Source: Arthrobacter alpinus
Lineage (GTDB): Bacteria > Actinomycetota > Actinomycetes > Actinomycetales > Micrococcaceae
Assembly: GCF_900105965.1 (NCBI RefSeq)
Contig: NZ_FNTV01000001.1
Coordinates: 1,364,001-1,428,000, forward strand
Reading direction: 5' to 3'
Length of the DNA: 64,000 nt
Positions 1 through 8,668 of this stretch are shown one piece after another. Position numbers and translations under genes: made by a program. The stretch's first letter is position 1. Every line of letters starts with the position of its first letter. The notes below the pieces were generated by a model. It searched no databases. It had not been told where the DNA came from and worked only from the letters and a program-made list of their open reading frames with translations.

Positions 1-40
1 GGGGCACCCGCAGGGACTCCCATGGCTGCAGCCCGCTGGC

Positions 41-46
41 TAGGGT
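41..46 (+). promoter_or_regulatory. Putative leaderless -10 box
   Basis: TAGGGT lies exactly six bases before the ATG at 53. In Actinobacteria a TANNNT box at this distance usually marks a transcript that begins at the start codon, so the following regulator is probably made from a leaderless mRNA. The position is seen; the transcription start is inferred. Confidence 0.55.
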
Positions 47-52
47 GGAGTC

Positions 53-958
53 ATGAACAATCGAGACGAAGTGCGTGAGTTTCTTTCCTCGCGCCGCGCC
101 CAGGTGACACCCGAGCAAATCGGTCTTCCCGCCGGCACCAACAGGCGAGTCAAGGGGCTGCGTCGAAGCGAAGTTGCCACGGTGGCCGGGGTGAGCATCG
201 AATATTACACCCGCATGGAACGCGGTTCCATCAGCGGCGCTTCCCCCGAGGTTCTCGACAGCGTCGCCAAAGCGCTTCGTCTTGACGACGCCGAACGAGC
301 CCACCTCTTCGATCTGGCGCACGCGGCCAGCCCGGTCGCAAGACCACCACGGCGCCGAAATTCCAAGTCGTGGGTGGCGCACCCAAGTCTGCAATGGACG
401 CTCGACGCCGTCACGGCAGGTCCCGCTTTTGTCCGCAACGGCCGCATGGACTTGTTGGCTGTGAACAACCTGGCTCGCGCCTTTTATCGGGACCTGTATG
501 ACATGCCGGGACACCACCCAAACATTGCTCGGTATACGTTCCTTGACGAACGGTCCCGTTCGTTCTACCCGGACTGGGAGCTGTTTGCCGAAGTGACGGT
601 GGCAATTCTGCGCACCGAGGCTGCCCGGGACCCCCACAACAAGGAACTTCACGATCTTATTGGTGAGCTAAGCACCCGATCGGGGGAGTTCCGTCGGCGC
701 TGGGGTGCGCACAACGTTCGGCATCATGGCACCGGCTCCAAGACCTTCCACCATCCCGTGGTTGGAGAACTCACCTTGGCCTACGAGGGCTTGGAAATGG
801 CGGCCGAACCTGGGCTCACGCTGACGATCTACGCGGCCGAGCCAGGCTCGCCCTCCGAAGAAGCCCTCCACCTGCTGGCCTCGTGGGCCGCAACGGAATG
901 TGGCCCGGAAGAAGTAAATGCAGTTGTGAAAAAGTCAGGCGACAGGAACCTGAGCTAA
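53..958 (+). CDS. XRE-family regulator with MmyB-like ligand domain
   Basis: This 301-residue protein is a helix-turn-helix DNA-binding regulator. Residues about 10-75 form the XRE domain, with the run RRSEVATVAGVSIEYYTRME typical of this family, and residues about 105-280 match the MmyB-type PAS-like ligand domain in layout (FVRNGRMDLLAVNNLARAFY, later RRRWGAHNVRHHGTGSKTF). Such proteins commonly control a neighbouring oxidoreductase gene, but none is adjacent here: the next genes, on the other strand, are iron transport. The start is the ATG six bases after TAGGGT. Family assignment is firm; the target and ligand are unknown. Confidence 0.85.
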   Translation: MNNRDEVREFLSSRRAQVTPEQIGLPAGTNRRVKGLRRSEVATVAGVSIEYYTRMERGSISGASPEVLDSVAKALRLDDAERAHLFDLAHAASPVARPPRRRNSKSWVAHPSLQWTLDAVTAGPAFVRNGRMDLLAVNNLARAFYRDLYDMPGHHPNIARYTFLDERSRSFYPDWELFAEVTVAILRTEAARDPHNKELHDLIGELSTRSGEFRRRWGAHNVRHHGTGSKTFHHPVVGELTLAYEGLEMAAEPGLTLTIYAAEPGSPSEEALHLLASWAATECGPEEVNAVVKKSGDRNLS

Positions 959-981
959 GCCACTATTTAGTGCACTGCAGC

Positions 982-1791
982 CTAGGGACGGGGCCGGCCG
1001 AGCGGGATCACGAGGGGGGTATGCGAAACTGGGTCCTCAATGATGCGGCACGGCATGCCAAAAACATGCTCCACGAGTTCCTCGGTGACCACATCGGCAG
1101 GGGCACCTTCGGCCACTACGGCTCCATCCTTCATGGCGATGATATTACTGGCGTAACGGCAAGCGTGATTGAGATCGTGCAATACGGCCACCAGGGTGCG
1201 TCCACTGCCTTCGTTGAGATCCCGGCAAAGATCAAGCAGTTCAATTTGATGTGCAATATCCAAGAACGTTGTTGGCTCATCAAGAAGCAGCACCGGTGTT
1301 TGTTGGGCCAACACCATGGCCACCCAGACACGCTGGCGCTGACCGCCGGACAGCTCATCCACGAGACGATGTGAGAGCGCTTCTACACCCGTTGCGGCCA
1401 TGGCCTCGACAACGGCGGTCTCGTCGGCGGTGCCCCACTGGCGCAGCAGCTTCTGGTGCGGGTACCGTCCACGCGCTACCAGATCAGCAACCGTAATTCC
1501 CTCGGGAGCTATGGAGGATTGGGGGAGCAGTCCCAACTTCCGGGCCAATTCCTTGGCGGGGAAGCTGGCAACAGACCTGCCGTCGAGCAGGATCTGGCCT
1601 TCACTTGGTTTGATCAGCCGGGCGAGCGCCCTCAACAATGTTGATTTGCCGCAAGCATTGGGGCCCACGATGACGGTAAAGGATCCCTCGGGGATTTGCA
1701 CGTTCAGGTTCGCCGAGATCACGCGCTGGTCATAACCGAGTGTCACTTCCTTGGCGTGAAGCCCAACATGGTCAGCTGTTGAAAGGCTCAT
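982..1791 (-). CDS. Iron-siderophore ABC transporter ATP-binding protein
   Basis: A 269-residue cytoplasmic ATPase of the FecE/FepC type that drives ferric siderophore import. Walker A is GPNACGKST, the signature is LSGGQRQR, Walker B is LLLDEP and the switch histidine follows in AVLHDLNH. The start is the ATG at 1791, which overlaps the stop of the upstream permease by four bases (ATGA); a longer open frame reaching back to 2292 runs through that permease and is not real. It is the last gene of a three-gene minus-strand operon with two FecCD permeases. The substrate is not determined by sequence; a ferric hydroxamate or catecholate siderophore is likely. Confidence 0.92.
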   Translation of the reverse strand: MSLSTADHVGLHAKEVTLGYDQRVISANLNVQIPEGSFTVIVGPNACGKSTLLRALARLIKPSEGQILLDGRSVASFPAKELARKLGLLPQSSIAPEGITVADLVARGRYPHQKLLRQWGTADETAVVEAMAATGVEALSHRLVDELSGGQRQRVWVAMVLAQQTPVLLLDEPTTFLDIAHQIELLDLCRDLNEGSGRTLVAVLHDLNHACRYASNIIAMKDGAVVAEGAPADVVTEELVEHVFGMPCRIIEDPVSHTPLVIPLGRPRP

Positions 1792-2852
1792 GATTTCCTT
1801 GCTTCCCTGGCGAGTAGCCAGATGAGATAGATGCCGCCGATGCTGACGGTCACGACGCCCACCGGCAATTGGATCGGCGCGAAAAGTCGCTGGGCCGTGA
1901 GGTCGCTGGCCATGAGCAAGAAAGCTCCGACCACCGCGGAAGGCACCACCGTGATGCCTGTGTTCCTGCACAGGCGGCGCGCCAACTGTGGCGCGGCCAG
2001 CGCTACAAAGGCGATGGGACCGGCCACGGCCGTGGCCGCCGCCGTCAAGGCAACACCCAGGAGCAAAAGCAGCAGGCGCGTCGGCTCGCTGCGAACACCC
2101 AAGGCGCGCGCCGCGTCGTCGCCCAGTTCGAGCATCCGCATGCGTTGTGAGAGCGCCAGCGTTGCTACCGCCACTACAGTCACAACCGTCACGGCAGGAA
2201 CGGCTTGAGACCAGGAAATTCCGTTGAGTGATCCTGCTCCCCACACAGCTGCGGTCATGGCAGTCTCCAGATCGGCCTGCAAGATGAGCCAATGATTAAA
2301 CGCAGCGAGCATGGCGCTAATGCCGATGCCAACGATGATGAGTCGAAAGCCCTGTGAGCCGCGCCGAAAAGCCAAGAGATACACAACCAACGCAGTCAGA
2401 AGTCCGCCAAGAAGTGCCCCGCCGGCGATTTGCCAGTAGCTGCCACCCACGGCCAGAATCACCAGCAAGGCCCCTGTGTAGGCTCCCGTGTTGAAGCCGA
2501 TGACATCGGGGCTGCCGAGAGGATTCCGCGTGATTGATTGGAAGATGGCCCCGCTCATGCCCAGGCTGGCGCCAAGGACCAAGGCCATCAAGACCCGGGG
2601 CAGCCGCCACTGCGTCACCACTGTGGTGGTCATGGCGTCTGCGTTGCCGGTGAGTGCTCGGACAGCTTCCGTCAGCGGCACGGCAAAGTCACCGGTTGCC
2701 AGCGCAACTATTGCGAGAAAAAACGCGGCAAGTGTGACCACGGCACAAACCGTGAACGTACGGGTTTGCATCCTGGCGCTGAAGCTGCCGGCTTTGCTGC
2801 GCATCACCAGCGTGCTGGGGCCGAAGTTAACATCTGGGCGTGAAATGCTCAC
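1788..2852 (-). CDS. FecCD-family iron-siderophore permease
   Basis: A 354-residue integral membrane permease with about nine or ten hydrophobic segments after a basic N-terminal tail of about 30 residues. The family motif appears in the stretch ITRNPLGSPDVIGFNTGA, and the region before TM regions contains GDDAARALGV, the usual ATPase-contact loop of BtuC/FecCD permeases. It overlaps its neighbours by four bases on both sides, so the three genes are translationally coupled. It forms the heterodimeric channel with the next permease upstream and works with the ATPase and the lipoprotein encoded at 4016. Confidence 0.92.
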   Translation of the reverse strand: MSISRPDVNFGPSTLVMRSKAGSFSARMQTRTFTVCAVVTLAAFFLAIVALATGDFAVPLTEAVRALTGNADAMTTTVVTQWRLPRVLMALVLGASLGMSGAIFQSITRNPLGSPDVIGFNTGAYTGALLVILAVGGSYWQIAGGALLGGLLTALVVYLLAFRRGSQGFRLIIVGIGISAMLAAFNHWLILQADLETAMTAAVWGAGSLNGISWSQAVPAVTVVTVVAVATLALSQRMRMLELGDDAARALGVRSEPTRLLLLLLGVALTAAATAVAGPIAFVALAAPQLARRLCRNTGITVVPSAVVGAFLLMASDLTAQRLFAPIQLPVGVVTVSIGGIYLIWLLAREARKS

Positions 2853-3928
2853 AGTCCGCTCACTTTCTTGCGCCGGGCCAAGCCCACCAGAACGGGTGCG
2901 CCGATGAACGCTGTCACAACACCTACGGGCAACTCGCCCGGCACCACGACCCTGCCGACCACGTCAGAGAACAGGAGGAGCAAAGGGGAGAAGATGATGG
3001 TGGCGGCCATAATCCAGCGCTGGTCAGGCCCCATGATCCACCGGGCCACGTGGGGGATCATCAGCCCAACAAAGCCGATGGCTCCAACGGCTGCGGTTGC
3101 CGATCCGCTGAGAAGGGTTATAGCCACAACACCGAAGATTCGCGTGCGATTCACGTTACTGCCCAGCGACGTCGCCAAATCATCACCTAACGCCATGGCA
3201 TTCAACCCGCCAACGGTGATAAGGGAAAACAATAGACCTGCGCCCATAAATGGCGCCACGGTCAACACCATTTCCATGGTCCGCTGATCCAGCGATCCAA
3301 TATTCCAGGAACGCAAGTGATCGAAGGCCTTTGGATTCAAAAGCGTCAGCCCTGAGCCGATGCCTGTCAGGACTGCTCCGAGCGCAACTCCGGCAAGCGT
3401 CAACCGAATGGGATTCACAACGTTTCGTCCGGACGTACCGATGAGGTAAACGGCCACCGTGGCCAGGATGGCTCCGGCAAGGGCAAACCAGATGGATGCA
3501 GTGAGCGATGCGACGCCGAATGTGCCAACGGCCATGACCATGGCAAACGAAGCTCCGGCATTCACACCAAGAATTCCCGGATCGGCAAGGGGATTGCGGG
3601 TGATGGCTTGAATAAGTGCACCGGCAACGCCCAAGGAAATTCCTACCGCGATGCCCATCAAAGTCCGAGGCAGCCGGCTCTCCAGGATTATCGCGTGGTT
3701 GACCGTATCTTGGGGATCCAGGAAAGCGGTCAACACCTCCGCCGCGGGTATGAACTTTGCACCGACTCCCAGACTCAGAATCGTTGCCGCCATCAGCAGA
3801 ACCGCGGCTGCGGCAAGAATGAGAATCCTCCCTGGGGAACTCTTGTTCAGCACCCTTGGAGGCTTGGTGGCTGGACCGGACTGCCCAATGCTTCGTGTTG
3901 TCACTTGGGACACTTTAGACGGCTCCAT
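2849..3928 (-). CDS. FecCD-family iron-siderophore permease
   Basis: A 359-residue polytopic membrane permease, partner of the next one. ITRNPLADPGILGVNAGASF and GDDLATSLGSNVNRTR are the recognisable family motifs. Two ATG codons are possible, 3958 (MWCFLIIQAP) and 3928 (MEPSKVSQ); neither has a clear ribosome binding site, and 3928 gives the more usual hydrophilic N-terminus, so it is chosen here. It is the first gene of the minus-strand operon and faces the binding-protein gene across a region holding an iron box, which suggests that both directions are repressed by iron. Confidence 0.88.
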   Translation of the reverse strand: MEPSKVSQVTTRSIGQSGPATKPPRVLNKSSPGRILILAAAAVLLMAATILSLGVGAKFIPAAEVLTAFLDPQDTVNHAIILESRLPRTLMGIAVGISLGVAGALIQAITRNPLADPGILGVNAGASFAMVMAVGTFGVASLTASIWFALAGAILATVAVYLIGTSGRNVVNPIRLTLAGVALGAVLTGIGSGLTLLNPKAFDHLRSWNIGSLDQRTMEMVLTVAPFMGAGLLFSLITVGGLNAMALGDDLATSLGSNVNRTRIFGVVAITLLSGSATAAVGAIGFVGLMIPHVARWIMGPDQRWIMAATIIFSPLLLLFSDVVGRVVVPGELPVGVVTAFIGAPVLVGLARRKKVSGL

Positions 3929-3977
3929 TGGTGCTTGAATAATTAGGAAACACCACATTTGTGACTGTCACCACTCC

Positions 3978-3994
3978 GGGACGAAATCCGTCCC
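3978..3994. repeat. Small inverted repeat in divergent promoter
   Basis: GGGACG, five bases, CGTCCC is a perfect six-base inverted repeat between the two divergent iron-transport genes. A second short palindrome, GTGACTGTCAC, lies at 3961-3971. If the minus-strand transcript starts at the iron box both would be in its leader. No function is known. Confidence 0.35.
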
Positions 3995-3997
3995 TTA

Positions 3998-4014
3998 TTA
4001 GGGTAGCCTTAGCG
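3998..4014. promoter_or_regulatory. DtxR/IdeR-like iron box over a leaderless promoter
   Basis: TTAGGGTAGCCTTAGCG matches most positions of the actinobacterial iron box consensus TTAGGTTAGSCTAACCTAA. Its core TAGCCT at 4004-4009 is also a TANNNT box placed six bases before the GTG at 4016, so an iron-loaded DtxR/IdeR repressor would cover the -10 element of a leaderless transcript. The match is seen; repression is inferred from the known family. Confidence 0.72.
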
Positions 4015-4015
4015 C

Positions 4016-5068
4016 GTGAAAAACGACGATTCCACTATTCAAACTCCCACCGCCCGCAGGGGCCGACGCCTTGTCTTGCAGGCACTTGGCGCAGTTGTAG
4101 CACTTGGCGTCCTGGCCGGCTGCACGACGGGGGCCAAGCAAAGTTCCGGTGCCGGAAATGCTGATGTGGCCATCGGCGGCTCCAAATTCACCACTGCCGA
4201 CGAAGAGACCGCAAAGCTCGGCACCGACGCCGCTGCTGGAGTCTTCCCCCGCGTCATCAAGCACGCCAGCGGTGAAACAACCCTGGAAGCCAAGCCCGCT
4301 CGTGTAGTGGTTCTGGACACCGGCGAACTCGACGACGTGTTGTCTCTAGGCATCAAGCCGGTTGGCATGCCCACCACTGAGGGGGCCAATTCCATTCCCA
4401 GCTACCTTGCTGATGAAGTGGACGGAGTAGCCACCATTGGGACTATCCAAGATCTGAACCTTGAGGCCATCGCCGCGCTGAAGCCCGATCTCATTGTTGG
4501 CAGCAAGCTCCGGGCCGACAAGCTGTACTCCCAACTGTCCGCCATTGCGCCGACAGTCTTCAGCATCCGCCCGGGATTCCCGTGGAAGGAAAATTTCCTG
4601 CTGGTTGGCAAGGCTCTCGGCGAGGAAACAAAGGCCGTGGAGGTCCTCAACGAGTACCAGGAGCAGGCGCAACAACTCAAGGCAGATGTGAGCGGTGACC
4701 CGAAAATCTCGCTCGTACGCTTCATGCCAGGGAAGATCCGGCTTTACGGCAACAAGTCACTGATTGGTGTAATCCTCAAGGATGCGGGACTGGCCCGCCC
4801 GGAGAACCAGAACATAGACGACCTGGCTGTTGAAGTTTCTGCCGAGAACATTGAACAGGCCGATTCCGACTGGGTGTTTTACAGCAGCTACGGTGACCCT
4901 GCGACCACAGGAGAAACTTCCGTGGTGGCCGGTCCCATCTGGTCCAAGCTGGAGTCCGTTAAAGCTGGCAAGGCCCACGGAGTGAACGACGACGTTTGGT
5001 TCCTTGGCTTGGGCCCGGCCGGCGCCAAGTTGATCCTGGCCGACCTCAGGGAGCTCCTGGTGAAGTAG
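4016..5068 (+). CDS. Iron-siderophore ABC transporter substrate-binding lipoprotein
   Basis: A 350-residue lipoprotein that captures the ferric siderophore outside the membrane and hands it to the FecCD permeases encoded divergently at 1788-3928. Residues 14-35 form a signal peptide with arginines and a hydrophobic core ending in the lipobox LAGC, cysteine 36 being the lipid-modified residue. The mature part has the FepB/FecB (type III periplasmic binding) layout, with PARVVVLDTGELDDVLSLGIKPVG near residues 93-115 and a helical linker. The start is GTG, apparently leaderless and directly after the iron box. A strong terminator follows. Confidence 0.93.
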   Translation: MKNDDSTIQTPTARRGRRLVLQALGAVVALGVLAGCTTGAKQSSGAGNADVAIGGSKFTTADEETAKLGTDAAAGVFPRVIKHASGETTLEAKPARVVVLDTGELDDVLSLGIKPVGMPTTEGANSIPSYLADEVDGVATIGTIQDLNLEAIAALKPDLIVGSKLRADKLYSQLSAIAPTVFSIRPGFPWKENFLLVGKALGEETKAVEVLNEYQEQAQQLKADVSGDPKISLVRFMPGKIRLYGNKSLIGVILKDAGLARPENQNIDDLAVEVSAENIEQADSDWVFYSSYGDPATTGETSVVAGPIWSKLESVKAGKAHGVNDDVWFLGLGPAGAKLILADLRELLVK

Positions 5069-5105
5069 GCCCTGTGTCAATGCAATTCTGAAGCACAAAC
5101 AAGAT

Positions 5106-5138
5106 GAAGCCGCCGGGCACCAAGCGCCCGGCGGCTTC
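5106..5138 (+). terminator. Rho-independent terminator
   Basis: A 13-base perfect stem (GAAGCCGCCGGGC paired with GCCCGGCGGCTTC) with a seven-base loop, followed by the T-rich TCTGTTCTT. It ends the siderophore-binding lipoprotein transcript. Confidence 0.85.
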
Positions 5139-5197
5139 TCTGTTCTTGGAATCCGGAGCAGAAGTGCTGTGGAATTTTGCAGGGTCCAGTCTGGTGG

Positions 5198-7300
5198 TCA
5201 TCTTGGGTTGTTTTGGCCTAGGGAGGGGTTTTCGAGTGCGTGTTGGATGGCTTCTTGGATGAGGGTTTCTTCCTCCTCGGCGTTGATTGGGAAGAGGCCG
5301 GGTGGGGGTTCGGGCATGCCTTCCGGTCCCCAGCTGCCGTCGTCTTCTGGCGTGTGCAGTAGTTCTTGTTCCCAGTGGTGTTCAGGTTGCTCTGCGAGCT
5401 TTTGTGCGAGCTTGGCGTCCATGCCCGCCTTGATCCACTTCGGGTAGGCGGGAGCTTGCTCGAGTTCCGGTTCCGGAGGGCAGTACCGTCCGGAGGGTGA
5501 GGTCCAGGAAACACGGCCGCCTTCTGCGCGTCTGGGTGTCCAGCCGCGCAGGTGGAGGTTGTGCCGTTCGGGTTCGTTGATGGATCGATAGTGGCCGTAG
5601 CGGTTTTTGTCGTCGTTGAAGTGCTTCATGTGGTGGTGGCGTTTGCAGAGATGTTCGAGGTTTGCTGGGGTGGTTTTGCCGCCTGCGTTGAAAGCTTGCA
5701 TGTGGTCGACCTCTGAGGTGGAGGCTTTCGCGTTGCAGCCGGGGAATTGGCAGTATTCATCCCTGATGCGCAGCATGGTCCGCATGGACTTCGTGATCCT
5801 GTAACTATCCATGGCAGCCTCTAAGGGGTTGTTACTGATCGGGTCCACGAGTAGTCGGTACATGCTCGGTGCCGACTCTGTCATCCGCTTGGCTACCTCC
5901 ATGCTGATGGGTCCGGCGCCTTCCATCCAGGCCGGCTCATTCGTCAGCCCCAGTAGTGAGAATACGGGAATTAGTACCACCGGTAGTGCCTGTGGCAGGG
6001 GCGGGTACGGGGTGTTGTGGCTCGTGTCGGGTCCGGTACCGGGCGGCGCCTCACCCGGGGCGGGGTCGAGGTGGATGACGTCTAGTTCTGGATGCCAGTA
6101 CGGGGTGTTTGTGATATCTGGTTCCCTGAACCCGGGGGAGGAGTAATCGGGATCGTCAAAGGCCGGGACCAGGTCTCCTTCGAGGGTGAAGGCCCCTCGA
6201 GAGGGATCCGGGAACGGGTCACCGTGACAGGGCTCAGGCTCCCTGGGGCGGAACCAAGCATCCCCTGTGGCAGCACCCGCACCGGAGCTGGCACCTCCAT
6301 CTCCAGCCCCACCTGCACCTGCGCTTGTACCGTTTCCGGGGCTGGTGCCGGTGCTGAGGGTGTTGTCGACGGTGTCCGTGGGGGCGGGGCGGTAGATGTG
6401 GTTCTGGGTCATGGTTTGGTTTAGGAGCAGGGCTGCGGCCACGTCGGCGCGGAGTTGGGTCAGGGTGCGGGTTTCGTGGGGGCCTTGGGCTGCGGTGGCG
6501 GTGAGGGTGCATTGGTCCCAGATCGCCTCGATCGCGGGGGAGGGTGCGTAGAGGCTGAGCCAGGACATGCCATCGAGGCTCCGACTCACCCCAAGCCGGC
6601 GGTCGGTGTAGGCGCGGCGGGTGCGGGCGGGGATGGTTTCCGGGTGGGAGCGTTCCCGCAGGCGACGTGCTTTCTCCTTGAATCTCCGCAGCGTGCTGCC
6701 CTCAGCCTTGTTCAGTAGTGCTTGTTCGAAGGCGGTGACTGTTTCTGTGTCGAGGCCGGTGGTGCGAAGCAGGTCTGATTCCTCGGCGATCACCACTGCG
6801 TAGTCCCAGCCCAGCTCCCCGGATTCCATGGCGGCCAGGGACTCGGGCAACTCACGAACGAGGGTGCTGGCGTGCCCCATGAGCCTGCCGGCCGCGCCTT
6901 CCGGGATGTGGAGGGTGATGGCGAGTTCGGCACGGACCTGGTTCAGGGAGTGGGTGCGTTGCCAGGGATCCAGCGTCAGCAACTTCCCTTCGATCAGGGT
7001 GGTTGATTCAAGTTGTTCCACGAGCGTGATCAGCAGTGCCGCGCACTGGTTTTGATGCCGGTGCAGGGCCGCGACGGCGTGCAAGCACTGATCCATCAGG
7101 GACCGGACCCCATCCAACTGCGAATACGAGGCAGGCCCGGTTGCTCGGGGGGCCGGACGTGGCGGCAGTTCGCGGAGGGCGTGGAGGCAGTGCTCCAGTG
7201 GCTCGACCCTGGGCAAGGGGAGCGCGGCAATCAGTTCCGCCACACTGGCTGTGGTGGATGAATCACCCCGAGACTCCGGGAAATCCGTTGAACTACCCAT
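5198..7300 (-). CDS. DUF222 and HNH endonuclease domain protein
   Basis: A 700-residue protein of the actinobacterial 13E12-repeat family. Residues about 45-330 form the DUF222 region, followed by a low-complexity linker rich in glycine, serine and alanine (about residues 318-345), a proline-rich part, and a C-terminal HNH nuclease domain at about residues 512-555 with CQFPGC, the EVDH histidine and the CKRHHH end. These genes occur in many copies in Arthrobacter and mycobacteria; the HNH resembles a self-splicing or homing nuclease module but the biological role is unsettled. The protein stands alone, with no phage genes around it. The start is an ATG six bases after a TAAAAT box in an AT-rich stretch. 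Confidence 0.88.
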   Translation of the reverse strand: MGSSTDFPESRGDSSTTASVAELIAALPLPRVEPLEHCLHALRELPPRPAPRATGPASYSQLDGVRSLMDQCLHAVAALHRHQNQCAALLITLVEQLESTTLIEGKLLTLDPWQRTHSLNQVRAELAITLHIPEGAAGRLMGHASTLVRELPESLAAMESGELGWDYAVVIAEESDLLRTTGLDTETVTAFEQALLNKAEGSTLRRFKEKARRLRERSHPETIPARTRRAYTDRRLGVSRSLDGMSWLSLYAPSPAIEAIWDQCTLTATAAQGPHETRTLTQLRADVAAALLLNQTMTQNHIYRPAPTDTVDNTLSTGTSPGNGTSAGAGGAGDGGASSGAGAATGDAWFRPREPEPCHGDPFPDPSRGAFTLEGDLVPAFDDPDYSSPGFREPDITNTPYWHPELDVIHLDPAPGEAPPGTGPDTSHNTPYPPLPQALPVVLIPVFSLLGLTNEPAWMEGAGPISMEVAKRMTESAPSMYRLLVDPISNNPLEAAMDSYRITKSMRTMLRIRDEYCQFPGCNAKASTSEVDHMQAFNAGGKTTPANLEHLCKRHHHMKHFNDDKNRYGHYRSINEPERHNLHLRGWTPRRAEGGRVSWTSPSGRYCPPEPELEQAPAYPKWIKAGMDAKLAQKLAEQPEHHWEQELLHTPEDDGSWGPEGMPEPPPGLFPINAEEEETLIQEAIQHALENPSLGQNNPR

Positions 7301-7306
7301 ACCACA

Positions 7307-7312
7307 ATTTTA
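7307..7312 (-). promoter_or_regulatory. Putative leaderless -10 box
   Basis: Read on the minus strand, TAAAAT lies six bases before the ATG at 7300 inside an AT-rich stretch (7300-7370), the same geometry as other leaderless genes in this window. No ribosome binding site precedes that ATG. The remaining sequence to 7515 holds a GGTGGGTTG/CAACCCACC inverted repeat (7448-7456, 7488-7496) that may end the ohr transcript, and no gene I can support. Confidence 0.5.
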
Positions 7313-7515
7313 GTCTATATTTTCTTGAAGGACTATAGTTGCTAGAAGTTTTATTCTATAAATTGTTCGTGGATGGTTTCATCGGCACGTGGACCGCATC
7401 TTCTGTCACGGACCAACGTACCGACACAGTGCGTCGGATGCGTGCCCGGTGGGTTGAGCCTGCCGAAACCCTTGATTTCAACACGCCCAACCCACCAAGC
7501 GCCACGCCAACCTAC

Positions 7516-7938
7516 TTAGTCGTCTGAGACGGAAATGGTGACCTCAATGTTGCCGCGAGTTGCATTTGAATACGGGCACACCTGGTGAGCGGCGTCAGCG
7601 AGGGCCTGTGCCGTGGTGGCCTCGATGCCGGGCAAAACAACTTCCAAGGCAACGGCCAATTCGTAGCCACCTGCGCCGTTTGGGCCCAGGTGCACCTGGC
7701 CACCCACGGAAGAGTCAGAGATGTCGACCTTTTGCGTTCGGGCAACCAGCTGCAGTGCCGAGTGGAAGCAGGCAGCATAGCCGGCTGCGAACAGCTGTTC
7801 CGGGTTTGCCCCATCGCCCGATCCGCCCATGGCCTTGGGCATGGCAAGATTCAGGTCAAGTTCGCCATCAATGGTGCGGACCTTGCCGTTGCGGCCGGCT
7901 CCGGTAGCGAGTGCTTCGGCGGTGTAAAGGGGAGTCAT
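7516..7938 (-). CDS. ohr: Organic hydroperoxide resistance protein
   Basis: A 140-residue OsmC/Ohr-family thiol peroxidase of the cytoplasm that reduces organic and fatty acid hydroperoxides. The two catalytic cysteines are at C57 (in YAACFHS) and C121 (in HQVCPYSN), and the N-terminal LYTAEALATGAGRNGKV is the usual Ohr opening. Its ATG overlaps the end of the MarR-type gene by four bases, so repressor and enzyme are made from one transcript. Reduction in Actinobacteria is thought to go through lipoylated proteins. Confidence 0.95.
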   Translation of the reverse strand: MTPLYTAEALATGAGRNGKVRTIDGELDLNLAMPKAMGGSGDGANPEQLFAAGYAACFHSALQLVARTQKVDISDSSVGGQVHLGPNGAGGYELAVALEVVLPGIEATTAQALADAAHQVCPYSNATRGNIEVTISVSDD

Positions 7939-8420
7939 GAGATACCTTCCAGATGCGTTGAATTCTTCGATGGTGAAGTGGACAGCTGACGCATGCCCTC
8001 GGTGATTCGATGAAGCTGATGGATAAGATCCCGTGCCTGCGCAGCTGATTCAAAGCCATACGCAGCGCGCAGGCCCTGCAAGGCGGTGAGCACGTCCTTC
8101 AACATGGTCCGCCCTTCGGAGGTGAGCGTCACGGTGACCACCCTTTCATCTTCCGATGAGCGTTGCCGCAGAACTAGCTGGCGTTGTTCGAGCCGGCGCA
8201 GCAGAGGGGAGAGCGTTCCGGAATCCAGGCTCATTCTGCTGCCCAAATCCCGAATGCTCAGCCCAGCCCCCGAGGTGCTCGTCTCCAGCAAGACGATGTA
8301 TTGCGTGTAGGTTAGCCCCCACGGTTCGAGCGCTACACGGTGCGCCTTGGCCACGGCGTTCGACGCGGAATAGATTGCGAAGCAAACCATGGAATCAAGG
8401 TGATAATCGTTCTCCGTCAT
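7935..8420 (-). CDS. ohrR: MarR-family organic peroxide sensor
   Basis: A 161-residue winged-helix repressor of the OhrR group. The peroxide-sensing cysteine is C13 in DSMVCFAIYSASNAV, matching Cys15 of the Bacillus protein, and the DNA-binding part is LSIRDLGSRMSLDSGTLSPL with the wing SSEDERVV. Oxidation of the cysteine by organic peroxides would release DNA and induce its own gene and ohr. The only cysteine visible is C13, which suggests a one-cysteine type sensor that needs a small thiol to lock the oxidised state. The start codon follows a TACACT box by six bases. Confidence 0.94.
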   Translation of the reverse strand: MTENDYHLDSMVCFAIYSASNAVAKAHRVALEPWGLTYTQYIVLLETSTSGAGLSIRDLGSRMSLDSGTLSPLLRRLEQRQLVLRQRSSEDERVVTVTLTSEGRTMLKDVLTALQGLRAAYGFESAAQARDLIHQLHRITEGMRQLSTSPSKNSTHLEGIS

Positions 8421-8426
8421 AGCTCA

Positions 8427-8445
8427 AGTGTACACAACTTAATTG
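8427..8445 (-). promoter_or_regulatory. OhrR operator and leaderless promoter
   Basis: CAACTTAATTG at 8435-8445 is a near-perfect palindrome resembling known OhrR sites (core CAATTAAATTG). Just downstream on the minus strand is TACACT (8427-8432), six bases before the ohrR ATG. The operator would sit in the -35/-10 spacer of a leaderless promoter. Between 8446 and 8668 nothing else is recognised; it must contain the promoter of the oxidase at 8669. Confidence 0.65.
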
Positions 8446-8668
8446 CGCACAACCTAAATTCATGCCGAAGCCGGCCAGTCGTTAGCCGTACGGATAAGTG
8501 CCGAAAATCAACATAAAGGAGAAATTTCGCAGCAGGGGCGGCCAGGCGCTTCCCATTGGCGAGCTAGGTTCCCATTCCTGCGGGAAATCTATGGATATGC
8601 GTCCCGATTCTTGATATGTTGTTGATCACATCAAATAAGGCATGAACTAAGAGAACAAGGTGGTTCCC

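Noticed and set aside
982..2292. ATPase frame starting at 2292
   Set aside because: The extra 167 residues lie inside the FecCD permease gene in another frame; the ATG at 1791 gives the normal ATPase length and overlap.
5198..7300. Toxin or defence role for the DUF222/HNH gene
   Set aside because: No partner, immunity or secretion gene is adjacent; the family is widespread and its function is not settled.
7339..7527. A 62-codon frame between the HNH gene and ohr
   Set aside because: It has a TTG start, no binding site, and runs into the 3' end of ohr antisense; no coding signal.
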